A stretch of 64,000 nucleotides of DNA from an uncultured Chitinophagaceae bacterium (GCA_936908745.1 CAKZFX010000015.1:248001-312000), one strand, 5' to 3'; positions 46,099 through 54,580 are shown, counted from the first letter of the stretch. Notes: a model not told the origin generated them from the sequence alone. Numbers and translations: made by a program.

Positions 46099-46142
46099 AT
46101 TTTCAATAAATTTTGAAAATTCGGAAATATTGCGTACCTTTA
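46099..46142 (+). promoter_or_regulatory. Promoter and candidate operator of the GbsR-type regulator gene
   Basis: TTTG (46,112-46,115), 19 bp, TACCTTTA (46,135-46,142) fits the phylum promoter pattern with one mismatch. An inverted repeat ATTTTCA-N8-TGAAAAT (46,099-46,120) covers the -33 box, and a second GCATTTTCA half site lies at 46,053-46,061. The ATG follows the -7 box by 4 bp, so the mRNA would be almost leaderless. Autorepression is an inference. Confidence 0.5.
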
Positions 46143-46146
46143 AAGT

Positions 46147-46653
46147 ATGAAACTCACAGACGCTAAACAACAGTTTATCAGCAGTTGGGGTGCTTTCGGC
46201 ACGCATTGGGGCATCAACCGCACGATGGCGCAAATACATGCTTTATTATTAGTAAGCCCCGACCCTGTTACGCAGGATGATATTATGGCCGAGCTGAACA
46301 TCAGCCGCGGCAATACGAATATGAACATCCGGGAACTGATCAATTGGGGTTTGGTGGAAAGAGTTTTAGTACCCGGCGAACGAAAAGAATTTTTTACCGC
46401 GGAGAAAGATATCTGGAAAGTAGTAAAGCAGATTGTGAAAGAAAGAAAGAAAAGAGAACTCGAACCCATGATGCAACTGCTCGACAAACTGGAAGATGTG
46501 GAAGGAGATAAAAAGGACAAACATGTCAAAACATTTGTTGACACCATCAGCGGTATCAAAAAATTAGGCAGGCAGGCCGATAAAACATTGGACACGATGA
46601 TACGTGCGGAAGAGAGCTGGTTTGTCGGCAATCTTATCAAACTATTCAAATAA
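46147..46653 (+). CDS. GbsR/MarR-type transcriptional regulator
   Basis: A 168-residue winged-helix protein. Residues 1-25 (TDAKQQFISSWGAFGTHWGINR) are the family N-terminus, followed by the helix-turn-helix MAQIHALLLVSPDPVTQDDIMAELNISRGNTNMNIRELINWG and the wing VERVLVPGERKEFFTAEKD; a C-terminal coiled coil probably dimerises. The family includes GbsR (choline sensing), but the ligand here is unknown. It starts a co-directional group of two membrane proteins and a TIGR01777 epimerase. Confidence 0.9.
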   Translation: MKLTDAKQQFISSWGAFGTHWGINRTMAQIHALLLVSPDPVTQDDIMAELNISRGNTNMNIRELINWGLVERVLVPGERKEFFTAEKDIWKVVKQIVKERKKRELEPMMQLLDKLEDVEGDKKDKHVKTFVDTISGIKKLGRQADKTLDTMIRAEESWFVGNLIKLFK

Positions 46654-46658
46654 CCACC

Positions 46659-47081
46659 ATGTCCCGCTACAAATCCATCGACCTTTTCTTACAACTTATC
46701 GTTGTATTCATTGTCCTTTTAGGACTTGTCGTAAATGATGCCGAAAGCATTGCTCCTTTTTCCTATTATATCCTGCTGGGATTAATACAATTGGTAAGCC
46801 TGTTGATCCATATGGCAGCAGGGCCGCAACCCTGGAAAAAAACAAAACTGCGTAAGATCCATTTGATCGGAATAGTGATAGTGATCGCATTAGTCATCTT
46901 TGCTTTTATGCAGGATTCGTTTGGCGGCTCTTCCGGCGATAAAGAAGATAAATACAGTATGCCGGGATTAGCAACACTGGCTTATACCATGATACCTGTA
47001 ACGCTGCTGATGTTATTCTATACAGTGATAAGCTGGGTGGAATGGCGAACGATGAAAAAGCTTAATCAGCAAGAGCCGTGA
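46659..47081 (+). CDS. Four-helix membrane protein of unknown function
   Basis: A 140-residue protein with four hydrophobic segments (about 8-27, 34-53, 66-84 and 104-126) and a charged C-terminus. It is 5 bp after the regulator gene, so almost certainly cotranscribed and probably a target or partner of it. The topology resembles that of the next gene product (47,140), though sequence similarity is not obvious. No family recognised. Confidence 0.7.
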   Translation: MSRYKSIDLFLQLIVVFIVLLGLVVNDAESIAPFSYYILLGLIQLVSLLIHMAAGPQPWKKTKLRKIHLIGIVIVIALVIFAFMQDSFGGSSGDKEDKYSMPGLATLAYTMIPVTLLMLFYTVISWVEWRTMKKLNQQEP

Positions 47082-47095
47082 AAACGGCTTTTATT
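47074..47095 (+). terminator. Rho-independent terminator overlapping a stop codon
   Basis: AGCCGT-GAAA-ACGGCT stem with a GNRA tetraloop, followed by TTTATTT. The stem contains the TGA stop of the preceding gene (47,079-47,081). With only 6 bp of stem it may be leaky, letting some transcripts run into the next genes. Confidence 0.7.
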
Positions 47096-47139
47096 TGAAC
47101 CCAATGTTTCAATTTTTTCTGAAAATTTAAAACATACAT

Positions 47140-47544
47140 ATGTTACTCCTTCGGAAAATAGACTTTTACTCGCAAACGGTGATCGGTGCCCTGGCGATTG
47201 TTTCCACTCCTTTTCTTTTATACTTTGGATTGATGGCAGGCCTCTTTCTTATCGGTTGCTGGCAACTGTTCAGCGCTGCATTCAACAGCCGTACCTTTCG
47301 CAACAATGGAATGGGAAAAAAAATCTGTAACTACTGGAAATATACCGGCCTGGTAATGGGCTCGCTTTTTCTTTGTTATCCATTATCTGAAATTTTTAAC
47401 CCTGATGATGTGCAGGTGCTGGCTGCTGTAGCCATTTGTTGTTCTGCACCGGTGGCTGTATATTATTACATTATTTATAAAGAACTGGTGGCTAAACTTT
47501 CTTTCCGGAAAGACCTCGGCAGACTTATAAAATCATCGCATTAA
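47140..47544 (+). CDS. Membrane protein of unknown function
   Basis: A 134-residue protein with four hydrophobic segments (about 13-43, 66-82, 91-102 and 103-116) and a basic C-terminus (FRKDLGRLIKSSH). No family recognised. It ends one base before the TIGR01777 epimerase gene, so the two are translationally linked. Confidence 0.7.
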   Translation: MLLLRKIDFYSQTVIGALAIVSTPFLLYFGLMAGLFLIGCWQLFSAAFNSRTFRNNGMGKKICNYWKYTGLVMGSLFLCYPLSEIFNPDDVQVLAAVAICCSAPVAVYYYIIYKELVAKLSFRKDLGRLIKSSH

Positions 47545-47545
47545 A

Positions 47546-48529
47546 ATGAAAAACAAAAAGATCATACTCGCCGGTGGCACCGGCTTTATAGGTGAAGAAC
47601 TGGTAAAATACTTTGGCAAAGACAATGATATAGTTGTATTGACAAGACAGGTGCTCAATGCAAAGAACAACCGTAATCATTATAAGTCACTGACAGCAGA
47701 CGATATTCAACGGGTAAAATATGTGCAATGGAATGCAAAACAAGTGGATAGCTGGAAAGAAGAATTGGAAGCAGCCGACTTACTCATTAACCTTACCGGC
47801 AAAACGGTCAACTGTCGCTATACTGACAAGAATAAAAAAGAAATCGTAGAGAGCCGTGTGCTGGCCGTGCAGGCATTGGGCGAAGCGATCCGTCAATGTA
47901 AGCAAGCCCCCAAATGCTGGATCAATGCTTCTTCAGCCACCATTTACCGCCATGCTGCCGACAGGCCGCAGGATGAATACAACGGCGAGATACACGACGA
48001 TTTTTCCGTTCGTGTTTGTAAAGCATGGGAACAATCCTTTTATGAACAACTGACACCTGCAACGAGAAAAGTGGCCTTGCGGATGGCTATCACATTGGGA
48101 CCCGGTGGCGTCATGATCCCTTATTTCAACTTATTGAAATTTGCCCTCGGTGGCAAACAGGGAAGCGGCAAGCAAATGTATAGCTGGGTACATATTGAAG
48201 ATACCTGTCGTATTATTGAATGGATGGAAGCCAACAACCAGTTAGAAGGCACATTTAATTGCTCGTCACCCCATCCTGTTACCAACAAAGTATTCATGGA
48301 AGTATTACGAAAAGCAACCGGTCATAAAATCGGTTTGCCGGCTTTTGAATGGATGCTTAAAATAGGTGCAGGACTGATCGGCACAGAAACAGAACTCGTA
48401 TTAAAAAGCCGTTGGGTGGTTCCCACCAAACTATTGGAAAGTGGTTTTCAATTTAAATACCCTTTGCTGAAAGAAGCATTAGAAGATATTATCAGTAAAG
48501 TTCCACGCAGGCAGTATCATTTATTTTAA
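47546..48529 (+). CDS. TIGR01777 family NAD(P)-dependent epimerase
   Basis: A 327-residue extended SDR protein. The Rossmann motif GGTGFIG is at 10-16; DLLINLTGKTVNCRY, SRVLAVQALGEAI, INASSATIY (in place of the catalytic Tyr-based YxxxK) and the LGPGGVM and SWVHIEDTCRIIEW motifs follow. The C-terminus (ELVLKSRWVVPTKLLESGFQFKYP) is the DUF1731 region, typical of this subfamily. The natural substrate of the family is unknown, although it is often called a sugar epimerase or division inhibitor SulA homologue. Confidence 0.92.
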   Translation: MKNKKIILAGGTGFIGEELVKYFGKDNDIVVLTRQVLNAKNNRNHYKSLTADDIQRVKYVQWNAKQVDSWKEELEAADLLINLTGKTVNCRYTDKNKKEIVESRVLAVQALGEAIRQCKQAPKCWINASSATIYRHAADRPQDEYNGEIHDDFSVRVCKAWEQSFYEQLTPATRKVALRMAITLGPGGVMIPYFNLLKFALGGKQGSGKQMYSWVHIEDTCRIIEWMEANNQLEGTFNCSSPHPVTNKVFMEVLRKATGHKIGLPAFEWMLKIGAGLIGTETELVLKSRWVVPTKLLESGFQFKYPLLKEALEDIISKVPRRQYHLF

Positions 48530-48533
48530 AAAG

Positions 48534-48944
48534 ATGAGACCGGAATATACAATTAAACACTGGCTGCTAACCTTGGCTCTCAGCCCCTTTACAGGTGTAG
48601 CTGTTGCAGCTATTATAGGTGAAGATCCGAACGGGGTATTGTCTCCTGTTCAAGCTGTCTGGGTGTTTCTATTATTTGGTTTATTATTTTCAGCCCCGGC
48701 CTTTCTCATATATTTTGTTCTATTTCTTTTGCTGGAAAAGTTTTCTATAAAGGTTATTGTCAGTAAAATCATTCTTATTACAGCAGCTTCTTTAAGCGTT
48801 ATTTTTACTTTCTTGCTATTGGGTATGACTAACGAGAGTCTTATATCACTTAAAATTGCTTACATAGCCACAGCTATTATTACAGGTATTTTTTTAAAGC
48901 TGGAAAAGCCAGGTGAGGTAATCAAAAACACACCCATAGGCTAA
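48534..48944 (+). CDS. Membrane protein of unknown function
   Basis: A 136-residue protein with four hydrophobic segments (about 8-28, 40-68, 74-98 and 104-121). It begins 4 bp after the epimerase stop, so it belongs to the same operon. No family recognised. The 131 bp downstream (48,945-49,075) have no clear feature. Confidence 0.65.
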   Translation: MRPEYTIKHWLLTLALSPFTGVAVAAIIGEDPNGVLSPVQAVWVFLLFGLLFSAPAFLIYFVLFLLLEKFSIKVIVSKIILITAASLSVIFTFLLLGMTNESLISLKIAYIATAIITGIFLKLEKPGEVIKNTPIG

Positions 48945-49075
48945 AATGGAAGTCTTACTGCATTCACATGGCTTAATCATTGAAACACAACCTATGACAA
49001 GGATCAGGCTGTTACATTAATCTTATTAACTTTCAGCGCAGTTAATTGTTATATTATTACCCTAAAGTTTACACT

Positions 49076-49438
49076 ATGAGCAAAAAAACATTGGTACTCG
49101 GCGCATCAGACAACCCTTCCCGTTATAGCTACCTGGCTATACAACGTTTAAGAAGCCATGGTCACCCGGTGGCAGCCATCGGCCGCAAACAAACCGTGGT
49201 AAATGACGTAACGGTTGAAAAGGAACATAAGCCATTTGATGATATTGATACGGTAACGCTTTACCTCAACCCGCAAAACCAGCAGGAATACTATAATTAT
49301 ATATTATCGCTGCATCCAAAACGTATCATATTCAATCCCGGTACTGAAAATGATAAGCTTGCAGCCCTCGCAAAAGAGAAAGGCATTGAAACAAAAGAGG
49401 CTTGTACCTTAGTTATGCTAAGTACAAACCAGTATTAA
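49076..49438 (+). CDS. CoA-binding domain protein
   Basis: A 120-residue single-domain Rossmann protein of the CoA_binding_2 type. It shows KTLVLGASDNPSRYSYLAIQRL at the nucleotide-binding turn, HPVAAIGRKQ, then IDTVTLYLNPQNQQEYYNYI and KRIIFNPGTEND. I use the ATG at 49,076 because the ten residues before it in the open frame have no homology. The cofactor role in this family is inferred from fold; the physiological function is not known. Confidence 0.85.
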   Translation: MSKKTLVLGASDNPSRYSYLAIQRLRSHGHPVAAIGRKQTVVNDVTVEKEHKPFDDIDTVTLYLNPQNQQEYYNYILSLHPKRIIFNPGTENDKLAALAKEKGIETKEACTLVMLSTNQY

Positions 49439-49637
49439 ATCGTAGATAACAGGCAGCCCTATCGAAACTTTACGAACCGTTGCGGGTACTACCCCTCAAT
49501 TATGATGAATTTCTTTGCTATATTCTTGCATAACGTGAAAACTTCGCCAATCTTTGTAGTCCCGTCCCCCTCTTGAAAACTGCATCAGAAAGTTCTGACT
49601 GCTTACCAATATCCTTTTGACCTTATAAAAAACTAAT
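49439..49637. other. 199-bp spacer with a 14-bp palindrome
   Basis: TCAGAA-AG-TTCTGA (49,585-49,598) is a perfect inverted repeat about 40 bp before the next ATG and could be an operator or a leader hairpin. TATCCTTTTG at about 49,610 resembles a -7 box with two extra bases. No gene is seen. Confidence 0.4.
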
Positions 49638-50117
49638 ATGAAAAACCTTCGTACCTCCCTTGCATGCCTGTGCATGTCCCTTTGCAGTCTTTCTGTTTTT
49701 GGACAGAAAGCTGACACAAACGACAATATTCCATTAAATCAGCCTGACTACAACAAACCTAAGCTGTTCAGCAACCTGCCTGACCAGATCCCTGTTGAGC
49801 TGAATGACTTCACCAGTATTTTATCTAACAAAAAAGGCAACGCCGTTGAATACAAATTCAACAATACCATACGTATTGAAGGAGAAGTGATCTCCACTTC
49901 AGATGCTGCGGAAAAGCAATTCTCCAGCGTGGTGGTACGCTCCAGCAATTATCCAGGCGCTGTGATGACGATTACGAAAGTGACAGATGAAGCAGGCAAA
50001 ATAAGCTACACCGGCCGTATCATCAGCATGAAACATGGTGACCTGTTTGAACTTCAGCAGAAAGATGGCCAATATATTTTTGTAAAAAGAACCTTTCATG
50101 AACTTATTAATGAGTAA
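49638..50117 (+). CDS. Secreted protein of unknown function
   Basis: A 159-residue protein with a signal peptide ending at SVFGQ (about 23). The mature part starts with an Asn/Pro-rich segment, then a beta-rich domain (VEYKFNNTIRIEGEVIST...FSSVVVRSSNYPGAVMTITKV...YTGRIIS). It ends in a region that reads as a folded domain rather than a type IX sorting tail. It lies 66 bp before the secreted metalloprotease gene; a role as propeptide-like partner or inhibitor of that protease is possible but unproven. Confidence 0.7.
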   Translation: MKNLRTSLACLCMSLCSLSVFGQKADTNDNIPLNQPDYNKPKLFSNLPDQIPVELNDFTSILSNKKGNAVEYKFNNTIRIEGEVISTSDAAEKQFSSVVVRSSNYPGAVMTITKVTDEAGKISYTGRIISMKHGDLFELQQKDGQYIFVKRTFHELINE

Positions 50118-50183
50118 CCTGACCCGTTTTTAATACCCGTATCCCTACTGTACCTATTTAAACATTCCAAAATCCGCCTTGTT

Positions 50184-51794
50184 ATGAAAAATCTATTCCG
50201 TCCCGGTATGCTGTTGCTGTTTATTATCAGCAGTTTCACTACCAAAGCACAAGTTCCCCTGATGAACAGCTATCCAGCTGCTTCAGCAGTAATCTTTCTT
50301 GACTTTGACGGCCACACTGTAAATGGTACCAGCTGGAATTATGCGGGACCTATTGTATGTGAACCGTCAGGTATGAATAACACACAGATCGTCGAGATCT
50401 TCAACCGTGTTTCTGAAGATTACAGGCCCTTCAACGTAAACATCACTACCGATTCAACCAAGTACCTCGCAGCACCTATCAACAAGAGAATGCGTGTGAT
50501 CGTCACCATCACTTCAAGCTGGTATGGCAACTCCGGTGGTGTCGCCTTTGTTAACTCCTTTACATGGGGTGACAATACACCTTGTTTTGTATTCTCAGCG
50601 TTGCTGAGTTATAATACAAAAAACGTAGCTGAAGCAGCGGCGCATGAAGCGGGCCATACACTGGGCCTGTATCACCAGGCAAAGTATGATGCCAACTGTA
50701 ACCGTATAAATGAGTATCACGGTGGTGAAGGCCCTGGCTTTGATGTGTCAGAAATTGGCTGGGCCCCTATCATGGGTGTTGGCTACTACCGCAACATGAC
50801 TTTATGGAACAACGGTCCTAACCCTTATGGCTGTAATAATCTCCAGAATGATCTTGAAATCATTACGGCTAACAATGGTTTCACCTATCGTACGGATGAT
50901 CACAACAATACATTTGCAACAGCGACAGCAGCTTCTTTCTCCAGCAACCAGTTCAATATAAATGGTGTCATTGAAAAAAGCGGCGACCAGGACCTTATTA
51001 AGTTCACGCTTCCTGCAACAGGTCGTTTCCAGTTGAACGCAATCCCCTACAATGTAGGAACAGGTAATGCCGGTTCTGACCTTGACCTGCAGGTTACTGT
51101 TATGAACTCTGCACAAACTGTTTTAAATGTATATAACCCGGGTACATTGTTAAGCTCACTGGTTGACAGTGTGATGAATCCCGGTGATTATTACCTGCGT
51201 GTGGAAGGAAAAGGAAATATTTATGCCCCTGCATACGCAAGTCTTGGCTCTTATGCCCTGCAAGGCAAATTCACCGCAGGTGGTGTATTGCCATTGCACA
51301 AACTGGAACTGAAAGGTTCATTGAGTGGCGATAAACATAAACTGGACTGGGAAATCATTGCAGACGAGCAGATCGTTGACATGCGTATTGAAGTGGCTAC
51401 CGATGGCAGAAATTTTGCAGAACTGACACAAACCGATAACGCAGCAAGATCTTATATCTACAAACCTTTTTCGCAAAGCACTGCGCAGTATCGTCTGCAT
51501 GTGACTTTTGATAATGGTAAAGATTATTACTCTAACGTGGTAACGATCCGTAATAATGGAAACAATCCAAGACCGCAACTGATCGGTAATCTTATCGAAG
51601 GAAGCACGATCAGCGTGAGCAGCCCGGGAAAATACAACTACCTGCTGATGGATATGAACGGCAGAACAGTAGCCAAAGGCCAGCTGGCAAGCGGTATGAA
51701 CACGATCAACGCTTCAGGCATTATCAATGGCATGTATATGATCCGTTTTGCAGACGATCACCAACAATGGACTGACAAATTAATCCGCCAATAA
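50184..51794 (+). CDS. Secreted zinc metalloprotease with type IX-like C-terminal domain
   Basis: A 536-residue exported protease. A signal peptide (1-22, ending TKAQ) is followed by a metzincin-like domain with HEAGHTLGLYHQ: zinc ligands His154, His158 and His164 with Glu155 as base. Downstream (about 245-365) is a pre-peptidase C-type beta domain (DQDLIKFTLPATGRF...DLQVTVMN...PGDYYLRVEG). The last 80 residues (YNYLLMDMNGRTVAKGQL...NGMYMIRF...KLIRQ) fit a type A sorting domain of the type IX secretion system. PorT of that system is encoded at 54,547. Confidence 0.88.
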   Translation: MKNLFRPGMLLLFIISSFTTKAQVPLMNSYPAASAVIFLDFDGHTVNGTSWNYAGPIVCEPSGMNNTQIVEIFNRVSEDYRPFNVNITTDSTKYLAAPINKRMRVIVTITSSWYGNSGGVAFVNSFTWGDNTPCFVFSALLSYNTKNVAEAAAHEAGHTLGLYHQAKYDANCNRINEYHGGEGPGFDVSEIGWAPIMGVGYYRNMTLWNNGPNPYGCNNLQNDLEIITANNGFTYRTDDHNNTFATATAASFSSNQFNINGVIEKSGDQDLIKFTLPATGRFQLNAIPYNVGTGNAGSDLDLQVTVMNSAQTVLNVYNPGTLLSSLVDSVMNPGDYYLRVEGKGNIYAPAYASLGSYALQGKFTAGGVLPLHKLELKGSLSGDKHKLDWEIIADEQIVDMRIEVATDGRNFAELTQTDNAARSYIYKPFSQSTAQYRLHVTFDNGKDYYSNVVTIRNNGNNPRPQLIGNLIEGSTISVSSPGKYNYLLMDMNGRTVAKGQLASGMNTINASGIINGMYMIRFADDHQQWTDKLIRQ

Positions 51795-51848
51795 ACGCTT
51801 TAATCCCGTTCTGGTAACAGAACATTAACCCGTGCCCTATTTTTTATT

Positions 51849-51886
51849 AAGAGGTTTTTCCATAACTTGGGAAAACCTCTTTTATT
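51849..51886 (+). terminator. Rho-independent terminator after the metalloprotease gene
   Basis: AAGAGGTTTTTCC (51,849-51,861) pairs with GGGAAAACCTCTT (51,869-51,881) with a seven-base loop and a TTTATT tail. The tail runs up to the next ATG at 51,887, so that gene has either read-through transcription or a promoter within the hairpin. Confidence 0.85.
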
Positions 51887-52360
51887 ATGATCTGGAGAAA
51901 ATTCAATGGCGACCCGATTGATGCTCCTATTATTCAGGCAGTAGAAAGCGCCATCAAAAGGGAAGCCGCAGCCGGGTACAAGCTGAAAGTTTGCATTGGT
52001 ACCGATTCACAGGTAAAAGGTTTGGAAACAGAGTTCGCAACCGTCATCGTTTTCCTGCGTGAAGGTCACGGTGGTTTTATGTTCATTCACAATGACAAAA
52101 CCCGTCACCAGTACACCATCAAGGAAAGAATGCTGATGGAAGTGGCCAAAAGTATCGAGATCGCTTATGAGCTTTGCAACCTGTTTAACGTGTATGATGT
52201 GGACATGGAAGTACATGCCGACATCAACACCAACCCTTCTTTCAAAAGCAACGATGCATTGAAAGAGGCCATGGGTTATATCCTGGGAATGGGATTTGCT
52301 TTCAAGGCCAAACCTGAAGCATTTGCCAGCAGCAGTTGTGCCAACAAAGTGGTGAACTAA
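51887..52360 (+). CDS. DUF458/YkuK family RNase H-like protein
   Basis: A 157-residue protein with the RNase H-like pattern of the YkuK family: CIGTDSQ (first acidic residue), a long beta strand ATVIVFLREG, the helix RMLMEVAKSIEIAYEL and MEVHADINTNPSFKSNDALKEAMGYILGMGF with a second Asp. The biochemical activity is not known from experiment as far as I recall. It starts directly behind the terminator of the protease gene. Confidence 0.85.
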   Translation: MIWRKFNGDPIDAPIIQAVESAIKREAAAGYKLKVCIGTDSQVKGLETEFATVIVFLREGHGGFMFIHNDKTRHQYTIKERMLMEVAKSIEIAYELCNLFNVYDVDMEVHADINTNPSFKSNDALKEAMGYILGMGFAFKAKPEAFASSSCANKVVN

Positions 52361-52420
52361 AATTCAGCCCGTAATTACTGGTAAAAGTGGGGCTTTCGCC
52401 CTGCTAATAGAATTGTCTCC

Positions 52421-52726
52421 CTATTTCTTAACGGCCCTTCTTCTCCAGCCGATAACCAACACCACTAAAAAAAGAATCCCGATGCCGATACGGATCATAG
52501 CATTTCGTTTTTCTTTTTCTCTCCGCTCACTCATCATCCGCATCAGGCTTTCTGTATTTCTCGCCATTTGTTCCTGGTCAACGGTATAATCTATTTTATA
52601 CGATGGGCTGTCATTGATCACAGGTGCCTGGAGGCTGTCAACAGTTCTTTTTGTTGCTGTGTCGGGTTGAGCGTTGACAGCTAACATCAACAAAAATAGA
52701 AACGGGAAAAGGATCGCCTTTTTCAT
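52421..52726 (-). CDS. Small secreted or membrane-anchored protein of unknown function
   Basis: A 101-residue protein: a signal peptide (MKKAILFPFLFLLMLAVNAQ), a polar middle with a charged helix (QEQMARNTESLMRMMSERREKEKR) and a C-terminal membrane helix (IRIGIGILFLVVLVIGW) followed by RRR. It would span the inner membrane once, with its middle outside the cytoplasm. The start is the ATG at 52,726; an in-frame ATG five codons earlier is less likely. No family recognised. Confidence 0.6.
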   Translation of the reverse strand: MKKAILFPFLFLLMLAVNAQPDTATKRTVDSLQAPVINDSPSYKIDYTVDQEQMARNTESLMRMMSERREKEKRNAMIRIGIGILFLVVLVIGWRRRAVKK

Positions 52727-52793
52727 GTGTAAGATTTGCAACGAAAATAAAAGGCGGGACCGCTATACCTGATACCCTGCAGATGGTATTTAC

Positions 52794-53003
52794 TTATTTC
52801 AATCCAGGAAGGGATGTTGTTTCAACCGTTGAATGCGGGCTTGACTTTGCCGGCAATGATTGAAAAGAAAAGGTAGCCGAAGAATTGACCCCATGTTTTA
52901 GCTGCTCCATTTTTTTGGTATCCTCATGTGCCAGTGAAAAAGTAACCAGCACGAGGACAAAAAGCAGTACCACTAAATTTCGTTCGGATAAGATTGATCG
53001 CAT
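52794..53003 (-). CDS. Small exported protein of unknown function
   Basis: A 69-residue frame with a basic N-terminus, a hydrophobic segment (VVLLFVLVLVTFSLAH, about 10-25) and a Ser/Thr-rich rest. The minus-strand sequence upstream contains CTTATTTTGCAAC, a near match to the -7 box, and AGAGG before the ATG. No homology recognised, and the length makes the call tentative. It lies between the preceding small protein and engB, all on the minus strand. Confidence 0.45.
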   Translation of the reverse strand: MRSILSERNLVVLLFVLVLVTFSLAHEDTKKMEQLKHGVNSSATFSFQSLPAKSSPHSTVETTSLPGLK

Positions 53004-53086
53004 AAAGCAGCCTCTAATAAGTTGCAAAATAAGGTTTTAAAATCAATTCCGCCAAGCCAGGCCCCGGCTTTACCGGGTACGGGTAT

Positions 53087-53704
53087 TTAAAGCTTCTTGA
53101 AACTGCTATTAAGACTACCAACATAATCCAAAAGTTGCCCCCTGCCGGTTTTTTCGGTGGCAGATGTTGTAAAATGTGGCGGTGGCTCTTCCCATTTCTC
53201 TGCCAGTGCATCTATAAATTGCTGTGTATTTCGAAGCGTGGCACCGGGCTTGTTTTTATCCGCTTTGGTAAATACCAGTACAAAAGGTATCTCCCACTCG
53301 CCCAACTGCTCAATAAATTCAAGGTCAATTTTCTGCGGCTCATGGCGACTGTCTATCAGCACAAAAAGGCAAACCAGGTTTTCTCTTTTGCGGATATAGG
53401 ATTCAATCATGTTGGACCAGTTGTTCCGGGCTTTTTGCGACACTTTGGCAAAGCCATAGCCGGGCAAATCCACGAGGTTCCACTTCTTCTTATCAGAAGA
53501 AACGATCTCGAAATGATTAATAAGCTGGGTTTTACCCGGGTTAGCCGAGGTTTTGGCCAATCGCTGCTGGTTGGTCAACATGTTGATCAACGATGATTTG
53601 CCCACATTGCTTCGCCCGATAAATGCATATTCTGGTTTGTCAGGCGGCGGGCATTGTTTGTACGTGGCGCTGCTGATCACATATTTAGCTGAAATAATTT
53701 CCAT
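53087..53704 (-). CDS. engB: Ribosome biogenesis GTPase EngB/YsxC
   Basis: A 205-residue essential GTPase needed for late assembly of the large ribosomal subunit. The G motifs are GRSNVGKSS (G1, 30-38), a G2 threonine in SANPGKTQLINHF, DLPGYGFA (G3), and TKADK (G4); the C-terminal ATEKTGR is the G5 region. Length and motif order are typical. It is divergent from ubiE; the start ATG at 53,704 is supported by homology (AKYVISSATYKQCP). Confidence 0.95.
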   Translation of the reverse strand: MEIISAKYVISSATYKQCPPPDKPEYAFIGRSNVGKSSLINMLTNQQRLAKTSANPGKTQLINHFEIVSSDKKKWNLVDLPGYGFAKVSQKARNNWSNMIESYIRKRENLVCLFVLIDSRHEPQKIDLEFIEQLGEWEIPFVLVFTKADKNKPGATLRNTQQFIDALAEKWEEPPPHFTTSATEKTGRGQLLDYVGSLNSSFKKL

Positions 53705-53813
53705 CTGGCTGCAAAGTAAGCGTAATAAAAGAAAATAACAGGTGGACGGAAGTTATTGCCTTTAATAATCGGGAAATGACAAGGCTTTAACTCATTAAAC
53801 CAAGCGGATAAAC

Positions 53814-53821
53814 TAAATTTG
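53814..53821 (+). promoter_or_regulatory. -7 element of the ubiE-porT promoter; transcript probably leaderless
   Basis: TAAATTTG matches TAnnTTTG exactly and ends 6 bp before the ATG at 53,828, so transcription would begin at or near the start codon. A TTG in this element is in frame with ubiE but is read here as promoter, not as start codon. Confidence 0.6.
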
Positions 53822-53827
53822 CGGCCC

Positions 53828-54580
53828 ATGGCAGACTCATTACCACACGATCATATTATCCCTTTCAAAGATTCGGAGAAAAGCAAAAAAGAACAGGTGG
53901 CTGAAATGTTTGACAGCATTGCCGGCCGCTATGATTTTATGAACCGCTTTTTGTCCGCCCGTATTGACCTTATATGGCGCAAAAAAGCCATCAAACTGCT
54001 CAAAAAGGACAACCCGAAAATGATCCTTGATGTGGCCACCGGCACAGCCGATATGGCCATTATGACCTGCAAAGCGGTGCAGCCGGAAAAAATTATCGGC
54101 ATTGATATATCCGCTCAAATGCTGGAAGAAGGAAAGAAGAAGATTGAAAAAGAAGGGCTTGTGGATAAAATCCAGTTACAAGTGGGTGATTCTGAGACAA
54201 TAAATTTTGCAGAAAATACGTTTGATGCCGTGATGGCGGCGTTTGGTGTGCGGAATTTTGAAAACCTGGAGAACGGACTTTCTGAAATGTTGAGGGTATT
54301 AAAACCCGGTGGTCAATTGGTCATTCTTGAATTTTCAAAACCCAAAAGCAGACCGGTAAGAGGTTTATATAATTTGTATATGAGTATCGTGGCCCCGAAA
54401 ATGGCCCGTTTATTCAGGCAGAATAAAGAAGCTTATGAATACCTGTTTGCCTCTTCCAATGCTTTTCCCGAACGCCAGTCCTTTACTGATATTTTAAAAA
54501 AAGTGGGTTATTCCGATACCCGATTCAAATCGTTAAGCTTAGGAATATGTTGCATTTACTCCGGGAAAAAGCCTCTTTAA
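53828..54580 (+). CDS. ubiE: Demethylmenaquinone methyltransferase
   Basis: SAM-dependent C-methyltransferase completing menaquinone, the respiratory quinone of Bacteroidota. FDSIAGRYDFMNRFLS (family signature 1), LDVATGTADMAI (SAM motif), GIDISAQML, AAFGVRNFENLENGL and the C-terminal FKSLSLGICCIYSGKKP are visible. 250 residues from the ATG at 53,828; the frame is also open from a TTG at 53,819 inside the promoter. The last 34 bp overlap porT. Confidence 0.95.
   Translation: MADSLPHDHIIPFKDSEKSKKEQVAEMFDSIAGRYDFMNRFLSARIDLIWRKKAIKLLKKDNPKMILDVATGTADMAIMTCKAVQPEKIIGIDISAQMLEEGKKKIEKEGLVDKIQLQVGDSETINFAENTFDAVMAAFGVRNFENLENGLSEMLRVLKPGGQLVILEFSKPKSRPVRGLYNLYMSIVAPKMARLFRQNKEAYEYLFASSNAFPERQSFTDILKKVGYSDTRFKSLSLGICCIYSGKKPL

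Noticed and set aside
46140..46649. 169-codon open frame on the minus strand
   Set aside because: It mirrors the GbsR-type regulator gene, has a Ser/Leu/Phe/Cys-rich composition and no recognisable motif; the plus frame has a clear helix-turn-helix and promoter.
53819..53827. TTG start for ubiE
   Set aside because: The TTG is part of an exact TAnnTTTG promoter element; the ATG at 53,828 fits better.
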